Assembly (NCBI GenBank): GCA_017548045.1
Contig: JAFYNR010000012.1
Coordinates: 1-64,000 of the forward strand
DNA length: 64,000 nt
Source: Clostridia bacterium
GTDB lineage: Bacteria > Bacillota > Clostridia > Oscillospirales > Acutalibacteraceae
Direction of reading: 5' to 3'
Shown: one piece after another, positions 36,636 to 45,710 of the stretch
Layout: every line of letters starts with the position of its first letter
Numbering within the stretch: position 1 is the first letter of the stretch
Notes under the pieces: model-generated
Database searches by the model: none
The model's input: only the letters and a program-made list of their open reading frames with translations
What the model was told of the DNA's origin: nothing
Translations under genes and position numbers: made by a program

Positions 36636-37280
36636 ATGAAATCATTTCTCATTATAGGTATGGGCCATTTCGGGCACCATCTTTGCAGAAGTCTTGCAGA
36701 AACAGACTGCGAAATTATGATTGTTGATCAAAACGAGGAAGCTCTGGAAGATATGCTTCCCTACGTTGTCAGCGCAAAAATCGGCGACTGCACCAACATT
36801 GAAGTGCTCAAAACCTTTGATATCCCCTCCTTTGATGCCTGCTTTGTGTGCATAGGCGAAAACTTCCAGAACAGCCTTGAAATCACAAGCCAGCTCAAAG
36901 AATGCGGTGCAAAAAAGGTTATCAGCAAGGCTGACAGAGATATTCAGGAAAAATTCCTGCTCCGTAACGGTGCGGATGAGGTTATCTACCCCGAAAAGAA
37001 TATGGCGGAGCGTTACGCCGTTACCGAAAGCAGTGAACATATCTTTAATTTTATAAATCTGGGCAGCGATTATTCCATTTATGAAATTGATATTCTCGAC
37101 AGATGGGTAGGCAAAACCGTCAAGGAACTGAATTTCAGAGTCAAATATAACCTTGCCGTGCTGGCAACAAAAAAAGACGGCGAGGTAAAGCCCGTTATCA
37201 GCGGCGACAGACGTTTTGAAAAAGGTGAGCATCTGCTTGTTCTCGGCAAAGAAGAAGATGTTCACAAGGTCACGAAATAA
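36636..37280 (+). CDS. TrkA/KtrA-family RCK regulatory subunit
   Basis: 214 residues. RCK_N Rossmann domain starts SFLIIGMGHFGHHLCRSLAE (GxGxxG variant) with the acidic strand end MIVDQNEE; a TrkA_C-like domain follows (about 135-214; YSIYEIDILDRWVGKTVKEL, DRRFEKGEHLLVLG). It is a cytoplasmic ring that binds nucleotides and gates the membrane subunit encoded immediately upstream. Normal length. Confidence 0.93.
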   Translation: MKSFLIIGMGHFGHHLCRSLAETDCEIMIVDQNEEALEDMLPYVVSAKIGDCTNIEVLKTFDIPSFDACFVCIGENFQNSLEITSQLKECGAKKVISKADRDIQEKFLLRNGADEVIYPEKNMAERYAVTESSEHIFNFINLGSDYSIYEIDILDRWVGKTVKELNFRVKYNLAVLATKKDGEVKPVISGDRRFEKGEHLLVLGKEEDVHKVTK

Positions 37281-37282
37281 TG

Positions 37283-37311
37283 TTGACAAACTTATATTAA
37301 TAATGTAAAAT
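37283..37311 (+). promoter_or_regulatory. SigA-type promoter of the P-loop kinase gene
   Basis: TTGACA-N17-TAAAAT just after the TrkA-like stop codon. Confidence 0.7.
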
Positions 37312-37342
37312 TTAATCAATAAATTTTTTGGAGGTAATTATT

Positions 37343-37906
37343 ATGGTTTTAGCTGCTGTCGGCAAAAACGGCACAGGCAAGGATTTCTTCCTTGAATATG
37401 TTGCAAAAACTTACGGTTTCCCTATGATTTCAATCGGTGACGTTGTAAGAGAGCTCGCCGCAAATGACGGTCTTGAGCTTACCCGTGACAACCTGCACGC
37501 AACATCAAAGAAGTATATGGCTGCAAACGGCCAGACCTTCTTCCCCGAAATGATTGTTAAGAAGATTAAGGAATCAGACAGCCCCAACTTCCTTGTTTCG
37601 GGCATCCGTCCTCCCTCAGATATCGAAGTTTTCAAGAAAGCATTCGGCGACAAGTTTGTTCTTGTTGACGTTGTTATCAGCGATGACGAGGTACGTTATC
37701 AGAGAATGCTTGCAAGAGGCTCCGAAAGAGACGGCAAGAGCATTGAAAAGCTTCGTGAAAACGACCTTCACGAGGAAGAAATCTTCCACACCAGCGAAAG
37801 CGAAAAGATGGCTGACTACATTATGAAGAATGACGGCACCGTTGACGATTTCTACGCAGGCGTTAAGGATTTCTACGATAACTATCTCAAAGCAAAACTT
37901 GATTAA
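37343..37906 (+). CDS. P-loop nucleotide kinase-like protein (dephospho-CoA kinase/AAA_18-like)
   Basis: 187 residues from ATG 37343 behind TTGGAGG. The P-loop is GKNGTGKD (residues 7-14). FPMISIGDVVREL, LVSGIRPPSDIEVFKKAFG and QRMLARGSERDGKS fit the nucleoside-monophosphate-kinase fold with a lid, close to dephospho-CoA kinase-like and UPF0200/AAA_18 proteins. The substrate is not evident: the genuine CoaE pattern is only partly matched. Single-gene unit with its own terminator. Confidence 0.8.
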   Translation: MVLAAVGKNGTGKDFFLEYVAKTYGFPMISIGDVVRELAANDGLELTRDNLHATSKKYMAANGQTFFPEMIVKKIKESDSPNFLVSGIRPPSDIEVFKKAFGDKFVLVDVVISDDEVRYQRMLARGSERDGKSIEKLRENDLHEEEIFHTSESEKMADYIMKNDGTVDDFYAGVKDFYDNYLKAKLD

Positions 37907-37916
37907 TTCAAAATCA

Positions 37917-37946
37917 AGCACCCGACTTCGTGCCGGGTGCTTTTTC
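37917..37946 (+). terminator. Terminator after the P-loop kinase gene
   Basis: 8-bp stem AGCACCCG/CGGGTGCT followed by TTTTTC. Confidence 0.8.
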
Positions 37947-37950
37947 TTAT

Positions 37951-37983
37951 GTAAAAAGGCAGCCACAAAATGTGACTGCCTTA
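37951..37983 (-). terminator. Terminator of the Fn3-like protein gene
   Basis: Stem AAGGCAG/CTGCCTT extended by ACA/TGT past a bulge, with a T run in the minus sense. Confidence 0.7.
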
Positions 37984-38000
37984 AATTCATTTTTGGGTTA

Positions 38001-39434
38001 TCAGCTGATTACCTTGCCGATGTTGCCGATTGCACCGAGAAGCTTGCCCCATACGTCGCTCTGGAGAGCCTGTGCAAAGAATGAGGGAACGGTGTTGAAA
38101 AGGAAGTTAAGGATACCTTCAAAGAATTCAAGAACCTTTGTGCCGGTATCGCCTGTTCTGCCGATTGTAACGTCTTCTGTTTCAATGATATCGCTGCCGG
38201 GTACGTAATACCAGCCTGAACCCTTATACTCTTCAACAATAAATCTTACCTTGATGGTAACAGTCTTTTCTTCATAGCCGGGAGCTGTGAAGCTGCCGTT
38301 CTGAGTGAGCTTTATTGATTCCCAGATAACCATGCCTTCCTTGTCAGGCTTGATGTATGTTGAGCCGAATACAACGCAATATTCAATGGGAACGATTCTT
38401 GTGTCGCCGTAGACAGCTTCGTTCATATTTGCGGGAGCGTGGCCTGTTGCGGTGAACTTGATTTCTGAGTTTGCATACTGACCGTCTTCAGCTTCAATTT
38501 TAATGTTCTTTTTGTTTGCTTCAAAGTTAGCCTTTGCGTTTGTCTTGACAACAATTGTCTTGACTACGTCTGAGGGATCCTGGTCTGCGTTTGCAAAAAG
38601 TCTTGCGTAGATTGTGTACTGCTTATCTGCTGTAAGACCCTTGAATTCGTTTGACTTCTGCCATGTCTTGCCGTCAAGTGAATATTCAACGCCTTCGTAA
38701 GCAACAGCCGTGATTGAAGTGTTGGTCTTATCTGCAAGTTTAAGCTCAAAATCACCTGTGGGAGCAGGCTTCTTTGTTGTTATTGTAACGGTTGCTTCGT
38801 CGCTTTCATAGTAAGCATCTGTTGCGGCCTTCTTTGAGGAAACAATGTACTTGGTGTTTGCATCAAGATTTTCAAACTCAAGTGCGCCTGCCTTGGGAAC
38901 TGATACCCAATCATAACCGACTGCTTTGCCGTTGATATCGGTGATTGTGTAAACAAGACCTACTGCCGCTTCAATCTTGATTGAGCTTGAAGTGATTTCA
39001 ACGGGAACGGGTGCCGAGGGCTTTGCCTGCTGCTGCTTTACTTTCACTTCAACTTTCTCTGAATAGTATGTGTCTTCCTCATTTGTGCTTGTTGCAAACC
39101 ATGCATAGAAATTGTATGTCTTGCCATACTCAAGGTTGTAATAAACCCGATTGTTATCTTCATTTGTGATGTAAGGAAGAACGGGCTCAACAGAAATGAT
39201 TACTGAGCAGGAAACTCCGTCTATTTCTACGCTGTCGATAGGCTTAACGGTAACTGTTCTGTTTTCTACATCAAATTCACATTCGGGTGCAGGCACTGTG
39301 ATTTCAGGCTCTGTTACGGTTGTGTCGCCGCCTTCTGTGCCTGTTGCGTCTGCACTTGCGATTGCCATGCAGGAGAGTGCCATAAGCATTGCCATAACAA
39401 CGGCAATAAATTTCTTTGATACGTTCATTTTCAT
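38001..39434 (-). CDS. Secreted multi-domain Fn3/Ig-like protein
   Basis: 477 residues. Signal peptide 1-29 (MAIASADATG). Repeated beta-sandwich units follow with the Fn3-type signature of LEYGKTYNFYAW, LDANTKYIVSSKKAA and LTADKQYTIYARLF, each paired with a Y...W or YSLDGKTWQ strand. A final beta domain (about 300-430; FTAPGYEEKTVTIKVRFIVE) precedes an amphipathic C-terminus (VLEFFEGILNFLFN ... WGKLLGAIGNIG). Such ends recur in surface proteins of this genome. No catalytic motif. Probably a surface adhesin or scaffold; function unknown. Confidence 0.78.
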   Translation of the reverse strand: MKMNVSKKFIAVVMAMLMALSCMAIASADATGTEGGDTTVTEPEITVPAPECEFDVENRTVTVKPIDSVEIDGVSCSVIISVEPVLPYITNEDNNRVYYNLEYGKTYNFYAWFATSTNEEDTYYSEKVEVKVKQQQAKPSAPVPVEITSSSIKIEAAVGLVYTITDINGKAVGYDWVSVPKAGALEFENLDANTKYIVSSKKAATDAYYESDEATVTITTKKPAPTGDFELKLADKTNTSITAVAYEGVEYSLDGKTWQKSNEFKGLTADKQYTIYARLFANADQDPSDVVKTIVVKTNAKANFEANKKNIKIEAEDGQYANSEIKFTATGHAPANMNEAVYGDTRIVPIEYCVVFGSTYIKPDKEGMVIWESIKLTQNGSFTAPGYEEKTVTIKVRFIVEEYKGSGWYYVPGSDIIETEDVTIGRTGDTGTKVLEFFEGILNFLFNTVPSFFAQALQSDVWGKLLGAIGNIGKVIS

Positions 39435-39480
39435 ATCCTCCGTTTTATGATTTTCCTTGTTTCAAGGAATTACACAGTGC

Positions 39481-39489
39481 ATTATAACA
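39481..39489 (-). promoter_or_regulatory. Extended -10 promoter element for the Fn3-like gene
   Basis: TGTTATAAT on the minus strand, 47 bp upstream of the ATG, without a good -35. Confidence 0.45.
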
Positions 39490-39547
39490 CATAGTTTGTC
39501 AAAATGGAATAGTTATTTTTTAACATTTTATTAAATTTGTAACCGTA

Positions 39548-39576
39548 TTGACTTTTGGGCAGAACTTATTTATAGT
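39548..39576 (+). promoter_or_regulatory. SigA-type promoter of the C_GCAxxG_C_C gene
   Basis: TTGACT-N17-TATAGT. The TTG at 39548 is the -35 element, not a start codon. Confidence 0.6.
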
Positions 39577-39601
39577 AAAATCATTGAAAAGGAGTGTTGT
39601 T

Positions 39602-40051
39602 ATGAGCAGAGCAGATAAGGCAAAGGAGCTTTTTGAGGGAGGCTGTAATTGCAGTCAGGCAGTGTTCTGTGCCTTTCTTGAAGAAACAGGTTTATCGTTT
39701 GACGATGCAATGAGGCTTTCGGCAGGCTTCGGCGGCGGTATGGGCAGAATGAGAGAGGTCTGCGGTGCCGTAAGCGGAATGACTATGGTGCTTTCAAACA
39801 AATTTGCCTGCACCGACCCCAACAACAAAGAGAAAAAGGCGGCGCTTTATGCCCTTATTCAGAAAGCGGCAAATGATTTCAAGGCTGAAAACGGCTCCAT
39901 AATCTGCCGTGAGCTTCTGGGACTTACAGAAAAATGTTCATGCCCCGTGCCCGAGGAGCGTACAAAAGAATATTACAAAAAACGCCCCTGCTCCGAGCTT
40001 GTTCATATGGCGGCTGAAATTACGGAAAAATATCTTTCCCGGGCAGAATAA
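39602..40051 (+). CDS. C_GCAxxG_C_C-family protein
   Basis: 149 residues from ATG 39602 behind AAAGGAG. The family-defining spaced cysteines are present: FEGGCNCSQAVFCAF (about 11-25), FGGGMGRMREVCGAVSGMTM (the GCAxxG variant CGAVSG, about 46-65), and ICRELLG ... CSCPVPEERT. This is a short redox or metal-associated family (also called C-GCAxxG-C-C or DV_1555-like) of unknown biochemical role, common in anaerobes. Single gene with its own promoter. Confidence 0.92.
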   Translation: MSRADKAKELFEGGCNCSQAVFCAFLEETGLSFDDAMRLSAGFGGGMGRMREVCGAVSGMTMVLSNKFACTDPNNKEKKAALYALIQKAANDFKAENGSIICRELLGLTEKCSCPVPEERTKEYYKKRPCSELVHMAAEITEKYLSRAE

Positions 40052-40066
40052 TTTTGAAAAATATAC

Positions 40067-40095
40067 TTGTATCGTCTGACATTATATGATACTAT
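40067..40095 (+). promoter_or_regulatory. SigA-type promoter of the isomerase-oxidoreductase pair
   Basis: TTGTAT-N17-TACTAT, 36 bp upstream of the start at 40132. Confidence 0.5.
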
Positions 40096-40131
40096 ATGTT
40101 GTGTGAATTTTTTTAACAGGAGTGATTTTCA

Positions 40132-40959
40132 ATGAAGCTTCCCGTGGCGGTCCAGCTCTATTCCGTCAGAGATGAAATGGAAAAGGATTTTTACGGAACA
40201 ATCAAAACGATGAAAGAAATCGGCTATGACGGCGTTGAATTTGCAGGTCTTTTCGGCAAAAACCCCGACGAAATCAAGGCATTCTGCGAAGAAATCGGCA
40301 TAGTTCCCGTTTCTGCTCACGTGCCCTATTACGATATGCTTGAAAACCCCGAAGCAGTGCTTGCAGACTACGTTAAAATCGGCTGTAAGTACGTTGTTGT
40401 TCCCTACCTTACCGAAGAATGCAGACCCGGCACCGAGGGCTTTGCCGCAACGGTTGAAGGCATCCGCAAAATCGGTCAGGCCGCAAAGGCATTGGGAATT
40501 CAGCTTCTTTACCATAACCACGATTTTGAATTCGTTAAAATTGACGGCGAATATGCGCTTGACGTGCTTTATTCAACAGTGCCTGCAGACCTTCTCAAAA
40601 CCGAGATTGACACCTGCTGGGTAAACGTTGCAGGCGTTAATCCTGCAGAATACCTTGAAAAATATGAAGGCAGAGCACCCGTTGTTCACCTTAAAGACTT
40701 CAAAAAGATTGAAGGCAAGCAGGGCAAGCTTTATGAGCTTATCGGCATTGAAGACGAGGCAGGCGAGGACGAGGATGAGGATGCATTCTCATTTATGCCC
40801 GTAGGTCACGGTATGCAGGATATGCCCGAAATTCTCAGCGCCTGCGAAAAGGCCGGTGCAGAATGGGTTGTTGTTGAGCAGGATAACCCTGCTAAAGGCG
40901 ATACACCCGTTAATTCAGTAACTCTCAGCCGCGAGTATCTCAAAACACTCGGCTGGTAA
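40132..40959 (+). CDS. Sugar phosphate isomerase/epimerase (xylose isomerase-like TIM barrel)
   Basis: 275 residues, cytoplasmic. AP_endonuc_2-type barrel: LPVAVQLYSVRDEMEKDFYG, IGYDGVEFAGLFGK, PVSAHVPYYDM, LLYHNHDFEFVKIDG, LKTEIDTCWVNVAGVNP, APVVHLKDFK and WVVVEQDNPAK. The His, Glu and Asp in these blocks form the metal site. The acidic insert GEDEDEDAFSFMPVGHG is typical. The oxidoreductase gene 24 bp downstream suggests a shared inositol- or sugar-oxidation pathway; substrates are unknown. Confidence 0.9.
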   Translation: MKLPVAVQLYSVRDEMEKDFYGTIKTMKEIGYDGVEFAGLFGKNPDEIKAFCEEIGIVPVSAHVPYYDMLENPEAVLADYVKIGCKYVVVPYLTEECRPGTEGFAATVEGIRKIGQAAKALGIQLLYHNHDFEFVKIDGEYALDVLYSTVPADLLKTEIDTCWVNVAGVNPAEYLEKYEGRAPVVHLKDFKKIEGKQGKLYELIGIEDEAGEDEDEDAFSFMPVGHGMQDMPEILSACEKAGAEWVVVEQDNPAKGDTPVNSVTLSREYLKTLGW

Positions 40960-40983
40960 AATTTATAAAACGAGGTAATTGTT

Positions 40984-42123
40984 ATGGCAGAAAATATTCT
41001 CGACAAATTCAAAGACGCCCCCTCCGACGAAAAAGTAAGGGATTACAGCAAAAAGATTAAGGTTGGTATTATCGGTACAGGCTGGATTGCAGAGGCTCAC
41101 GTAAAGGCTTATCAGAAGTGCCCCGACGTTGAAATCGTTGCGGCTGCTGACCTTGTTCCCGGCAAGGCAGAGGCATTCTGCGAAAGATACGGCGTTGACA
41201 ACGTTAAATTCTACCCCAGCCACAAGGAGCTTATCGATGCAGGCGAATGCGATGCAGTAAGCGTTTGTACATATAACGCAACTCACGCCGAGTGTACTAT
41301 TTACGCCCTTGAGCATAACGTAAGCGTTCTTCTTGAAAAGCCCATGTGCGTTACTCTTGAAGAGGCAGTTGCAATCTGCAAGGCTGAAAAGGCAAGCAAC
41401 GCAGTGCTTTCAATCGGCTTCCAGCCCCGTTTCGACGAAAATATGAAGATGCTCAAAAAAGTTGTTGAAAGCGGCGAGCTTGGTAAGATTTATTACATTC
41501 AGACAGGCGGCGGCAGAAGAAGAGGTATCCCCACTCCCTTCGGCACATCCTTCATTGAAAAGGAAACCGCAGGTATCGGCGCTCTCGGCGATATCGGCTG
41601 CTACTCACTTGATATGGTTCTTAACTCAATCGGCTATCCCAAGCCCCTTACCGTTTCGGGCTACAAGTCGGATTTCTTCGGCAAGAGCCCCTCATACGAG
41701 CATCACGACGTATTCGGCGTTGACGATTTCGCCGCAGGCTTCATCCGTCTTGAAGGCGGTATCATCCTCGATTTCAGAATCGCATGGGCAATGAACCTTG
41801 ACACACCGGGTGACACAATTATTATGGGTACAAAGGGCTCGGTAAGAGTTCCCTCAACCGAATGCTGGAACGGCAGCATCGGCGGTCCCCTTGTAATTTA
41901 TCACGAAATCGCAGGCGAGCAGATTGAAACATATATTCCCATGAAGCACAACGATGTTGACTGCTTCGATATCAAGATCCGTTCATTCATCGATGCTGTA
42001 AAGGAAGACGGCGAAGCACCCGTTCCCTGCAGCCAGATTCTCTACAATCAGGCTATTATCGACGGTATTTCCCGTTCATCAGAGCTTGGCAGAGAAATCG
42101 AAATCGAAATTCCCGAAATCTGA
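40984..42123 (+). CDS. Gfo/Idh/MocA-family oxidoreductase
   Basis: 379 residues. NAD(P)-binding Rossmann fold begins after a 25-residue lead at VGIIGTGWIAEAHVKAYQKC (GxGxxA variant). The family marker LLEKPMCVTLEEAVAICKAE has the catalytic Lys, and LGDIGCYSLDMVLNSIGYP is the C-terminal-domain motif with the conserved Asp/His-type pair. Dehydrogenates or reduces sugars or inositols. It is the second gene of a pair with the isomerase and ends at a strong terminator. Confidence 0.94.
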   Translation: MAENILDKFKDAPSDEKVRDYSKKIKVGIIGTGWIAEAHVKAYQKCPDVEIVAAADLVPGKAEAFCERYGVDNVKFYPSHKELIDAGECDAVSVCTYNATHAECTIYALEHNVSVLLEKPMCVTLEEAVAICKAEKASNAVLSIGFQPRFDENMKMLKKVVESGELGKIYYIQTGGGRRRGIPTPFGTSFIEKETAGIGALGDIGCYSLDMVLNSIGYPKPLTVSGYKSDFFGKSPSYEHHDVFGVDDFAAGFIRLEGGIILDFRIAWAMNLDTPGDTIIMGTKGSVRVPSTECWNGSIGGPLVIYHEIAGEQIETYIPMKHNDVDCFDIKIRSFIDAVKEDGEAPVPCSQILYNQAIIDGISRSSELGREIEIEIPEI

Positions 42124-42138
42124 GTTCCATAATCATAC

Positions 42139-42180
42139 AGAGCCGACCCTTTGGTCGGCTCTTGCTTTTTATCCTTTTTT
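42139..42180 (+). terminator. Terminator after the oxidoreductase gene
   Basis: 10-bp stem AGAGCCGACC/GGTCGGCTCT with two T runs. A TTGCTT-N17-TATCAT element for the next gene begins inside its tail (42162-42190). Confidence 0.88.
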
Positions 42181-42226
42181 ATGGTATCATTAATATGTAT
42201 GAATTCGGCTAAAGGGGGTTCGCAGT

Positions 42227-43906
42227 ATGTGTGACTGCAACTTTTTATGTAAAATATTATGCACAACAGTTCTTATTGTTGCTTTTCTTTTCAACACTTT
42301 GGGCAACTGGATAGGCGTGGGCGATATTATCCCAACGGAATCCTGCCCCTTTGACTGGTGCTGCGAAGAAACCACCGAGGAAGAAACAAGCGAGGATACC
42401 TCGCAGGAAGGCACAACCGCCGTTCCTTCAACAGAGGTGACGGAGCCTTCAACCGAGGATGAAACCACCACCACAACTACAACAACCACTACAACCACCA
42501 CAACTACTACGACAACGACCACCACTACCCTGCCTACAACAACCACAACCAGATACCCCACCACTCTTCCCCCCGTAACCGACGGCGGCCCTCAGCTTCA
42601 GGATGCGGCACAGCTTGCGCTTTCGGTTTTCGGCGGTGCAAGTGAAAATACGGATGAAAACGGCAACGATATCATAAACGGCGTTGCGGCTGCATCCGAC
42701 GGCAGCTTTATTATATGCGGTACGACGGAATCAAAAACGGGCAACTTCGCCAAGACCTACGATTCAACCTGGAAAAAGCCCTATGCCTTCGTTGCAAAGG
42801 TCAGCAAAACAGGTACGATAAGCTGGGTCAAGGGCTTCGGCAGCAGCTCCGCACCCGTAACCCTTTCGGACGTTACCGTGCTCAGCAACGGTACGGTAAT
42901 TGCGGTTGGCTACACAAAGGCAACCGATTATGCCGCAAACAGCTCATCATCGGGCAGTGTTGATGCGATTATCCTTAAGCTCAGCGCTTCAAACGGCTAT
43001 ATGAGCCTTAAAAAGAGCTTGGGCGGTAAGAATACGGATATGTTCACCTGCGTTGAAGCAAGCGGCAATAACTTTGTTGTGGGCGGTAAATCATACTCAA
43101 CAACCCACGATTTTGCACATCTCGAAGGTGAAAGCGCCATTCTTATGGGCTTCAACGCAAACCTTGCGGTGCAGTGGAAAACTCAGCTTCACGGCAGTGC
43201 GGCTTCAACCATAAGCGATATTGCGGTTGACTCCGACGGCAGTATTTTCGCCTCCTGCCTTACCGCCGCAACAGACGGCGACTTTGCGGGCTACAAGAAT
43301 TCAGGCGGCTACACCGACACTCTTATATTAAAGTATGACGGCACAGGCAACAAAATATGGAGCACAATGATTTCCTCAACCGGCAGAGATGAATTCGGCA
43401 ACATCGCACCTGACGGCAATGGCGGCTGTGTTGTGGCAGGCTACTACGAGCTCCTTGCCAACCAGACACCCGACGGCTCCCTGAAGGGTATTCACCACTG
43501 CGGCGGAATTGATGCTCTCATCTTCCGTCTGAATAACGACGGCACTCAGCGCTGGGTCAAAACCCTTTCAGGTCTTGAGGATGATTTCATTACCGATATC
43601 GTAAAGGTTAAAAACGGCTTTGCCGTTACGGGCTACACCGCATCCTCAAACCGTGAATTTGCTCAGACGGGTAACGAAGGTCTGTATGACGGCTTTGTAA
43701 GCTTCGTAAACACAAACGGCGTTACCGTCAACACCTTCACTCAGGCAGGTACTCAGGATGATATGGCGGAATGTATTGTATATACTGCTCTCGGCGAGAT
43801 TTATGCAATGGGTAAAACAAAATCCGTTGATATTGACTTCAAGAATATAAATCCCTATACCGACCAGACGTATATGAGCTACATAGCGAAGTTCACAGCC
43901 GAATAA
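42227..43906 (+). CDS. Membrane-anchored Thr-stalk beta-propeller protein
   Basis: 559 residues. An N-terminal membrane helix (about 8-30; ILCTTVLIVAFLFNTLGNW), a Cys-containing patch (SCPFDWCCEE), an acidic Ser/Thr/Glu region and an uninterrupted run of 22 Thr (within about 83-106) form a stalk. About six propeller blades follow, each with a GSFIICGTTES/GGCVVAGYYE-type strand and a WVKGFG/WVKTLSG-type end, resembling SBBP or delta-60-type repeats. GGGGG is upstream of the ATG. Likely displayed on the outer face; ligand unknown. Confidence 0.82.
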   Translation: MCDCNFLCKILCTTVLIVAFLFNTLGNWIGVGDIIPTESCPFDWCCEETTEEETSEDTSQEGTTAVPSTEVTEPSTEDETTTTTTTTTTTTTTTTTTTTTTLPTTTTTRYPTTLPPVTDGGPQLQDAAQLALSVFGGASENTDENGNDIINGVAAASDGSFIICGTTESKTGNFAKTYDSTWKKPYAFVAKVSKTGTISWVKGFGSSSAPVTLSDVTVLSNGTVIAVGYTKATDYAANSSSSGSVDAIILKLSASNGYMSLKKSLGGKNTDMFTCVEASGNNFVVGGKSYSTTHDFAHLEGESAILMGFNANLAVQWKTQLHGSAASTISDIAVDSDGSIFASCLTAATDGDFAGYKNSGGYTDTLILKYDGTGNKIWSTMISSTGRDEFGNIAPDGNGGCVVAGYYELLANQTPDGSLKGIHHCGGIDALIFRLNNDGTQRWVKTLSGLEDDFITDIVKVKNGFAVTGYTASSNREFAQTGNEGLYDGFVSFVNTNGVTVNTFTQAGTQDDMAECIVYTALGEIYAMGKTKSVDIDFKNINPYTDQTYMSYIAKFTAE

Positions 43907-43915
43907 AGCAAGAAA

Positions 43916-43945
43916 TCCCCTGACAGAAGTCAGGGGACTTTTTTT
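43916..43945. terminator. Terminator between convergent propeller and GH35 genes
   Basis: 9-bp stem TCCCCTGAC/GTCAGGGGA with a T7 run on the plus strand. Confidence 0.88.
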
Positions 43946-43949
43946 GTCT

Positions 43950-45698
43950 TTAACCTAAATCAGGTGTGTCATCGAGCACACATACGGGATTTTCAAAGCC
44001 TTCAAGTTCAAGAACAACAATTTCGTTCCTGCCCTCTTTGAGGAAGGGTGCGGGGATATATGCGGAGCGCTGAGGCCCTACCTCCCAATGCCTTGAAAGA
44101 ACTTTGTTATTAACTATAATGATACCTTTTTTAAATGTGGGAAGCTTGATGAAGGTATCGCATCTTTCGCTGATTTCGATTTCCGCTTTCAGAAGCACGG
44201 GTGTACCGTCAAAAGGTGCGACGCCCTCTTTGAAATCAACCTTTGAAACATCATCAAAAGGCAGGGGGTAATTCTTCCAGTGGTAAACAAAGTTATTGCC
44301 GAAGCCGATGCCCTGAGTGATACCCTTTGCATCTTTAAGCTTTGCGCCGTAGTTTACTCTGCCCATATTTTCAACAAGCACCGCAAGCTCTGCACCCTCA
44401 GCTTCGATTGAAACCGAGTTTACGGGCTCCTTGTCGTTTCTGTACTGAATTCCCACGAATTCACCGTTTTTGTAGATATAGCCTCTGTCGTGAACATCCT
44501 GAAGCCTTACCTTCTGCTCATCACGGGGACCTCTTACAAACGCCTTGTAAAGCACGAAGCCGTAGCCCTGATTCAGCTTTTCCATTGTAAGGGGCATAAC
44601 AGATTCAACGGAAGTTGAAAGCACGTCAAGGTTATCAAAGAGCTTTGCGCTGTGTGTAAACTTCACTTCGCCGTAGTTCTTTTTCTTTATGGGGTCAGGA
44701 AGCTTCACGTCGGGAATGGGAGCATATTTTGAAATAACCTCTCTGAATTTGAAATACTTTTCGGTAAGCTCGCCGTTTTCATTGACGGGAGCATCGTCAT
44801 CATAGCTTGAAATGGTGGGCTCGTAGCAATCGTAATCATTGGCACCGTTCATATAACCGAAGTTTGTGCCGCCGTGGAACATATATGCCGAAAGGCTTGC
44901 GCCCATTGAAAGAATTTCATCCATTGCATCTGCCGCATCCTGCGGGTCACGGCTGTGATGTTCTTCCGTCCAGTGGTCAAACCAGCCGTTCCAGAATTCG
45001 GTGCACATAAGAGGCCCGTCAGGCTGATATTCGCGGAGCCTTGCAAACTGCTCCGCCGCCCTTGAACCGAAGTTTGCGGTTTTATGTATTTCGGGCACGG
45101 TGCCGCCTGTAAGCATCTGATATTCCGCACCGTCTGATGTGAAGAGAGGCACATCAATACCTCTGTCTTTCAGACCCTTTGCAAGGTAGCGGATGTATTC
45201 GCTGTCGTCACCGTAGCTGCCGTATTCATTTTCAACCTGAACAAGAATAACGTTGCCGCCCTTTGTAATCTGACGGTTTGCGATATGAGGAATAAAATCG
45301 TCAAAGAATCTGTCAACCGCCGCAAGATAATCCTTATCCATACAGCGAAGTGCCATTGAATCATTTTTAAGAAGCCACCAGGGCAGACCGCCGAAATCCC
45401 ACTCCGAGCAGATATATGGGCCGGGACGGACAATGGCATAAAGACCAAGCTCCGCCGCAATATCAAGAAAACGCTCAATATCAAGCATTCCGCTGTAATC
45501 AAACTTGCCCTCGTAAGGCTCGTGAAGATTCCATGCAACATAGGTTTCAACCGTGTTGAAGCCGCAGGCTTTCAGCTTGAGAAGTCTGTCATACCAATAA
45601 TCCTCGGGCACTCTGAAATAATGAATTGCGCCTGCGATAACTCTGAACGGCTTGCCGTCAAGCTTAAAGCCGTCTTTTTCAATAGAAAAAACACTCAT
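43950..45698 (-). CDS. GH35 beta-galactosidase
   Basis: 582 residues, cytoplasmic. The ATG at 45696-45698 is chosen because an upstream in-frame GTG overlaps the GGAG ribosome binding site. GH35 blocks: FRVIAGAIHYFRVPEDYWYD, ETYVAWNLHEPYEGKFDY, RPGPYICSEWDFGGLPWWLL, the acid/base E158 in LVQVENEYGSYG, and the nucleophile E234 in MCTEFWNGWFDHW. A C-terminal jelly-roll pair completes the normal 580-600 residue length. Removes terminal beta-galactose from oligosaccharides. Its 5' neighbour is a histidine-phosphatase homologue 13 bp upstream on the same strand. Confidence 0.95.
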   Translation of the reverse strand: MSVFSIEKDGFKLDGKPFRVIAGAIHYFRVPEDYWYDRLLKLKACGFNTVETYVAWNLHEPYEGKFDYSGMLDIERFLDIAAELGLYAIVRPGPYICSEWDFGGLPWWLLKNDSMALRCMDKDYLAAVDRFFDDFIPHIANRQITKGGNVILVQVENEYGSYGDDSEYIRYLAKGLKDRGIDVPLFTSDGAEYQMLTGGTVPEIHKTANFGSRAAEQFARLREYQPDGPLMCTEFWNGWFDHWTEEHHSRDPQDAADAMDEILSMGASLSAYMFHGGTNFGYMNGANDYDCYEPTISSYDDDAPVNENGELTEKYFKFREVISKYAPIPDVKLPDPIKKKNYGEVKFTHSAKLFDNLDVLSTSVESVMPLTMEKLNQGYGFVLYKAFVRGPRDEQKVRLQDVHDRGYIYKNGEFVGIQYRNDKEPVNSVSIEAEGAELAVLVENMGRVNYGAKLKDAKGITQGIGFGNNFVYHWKNYPLPFDDVSKVDFKEGVAPFDGTPVLLKAEIEISERCDTFIKLPTFKKGIIIVNNKVLSRHWEVGPQRSAYIPAPFLKEGRNEIVVLELEGFENPVCVLDDTPDLG

Positions 45699-45710
45699 AT
45701 TTTTCACTCC

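Noticed and set aside
42450..42560. CRISPR-like short repeats
   Set aside because: ACN codon run encoding threonine inside a gene; no repeat-spacer structure. No CRISPR array was seen in the window.
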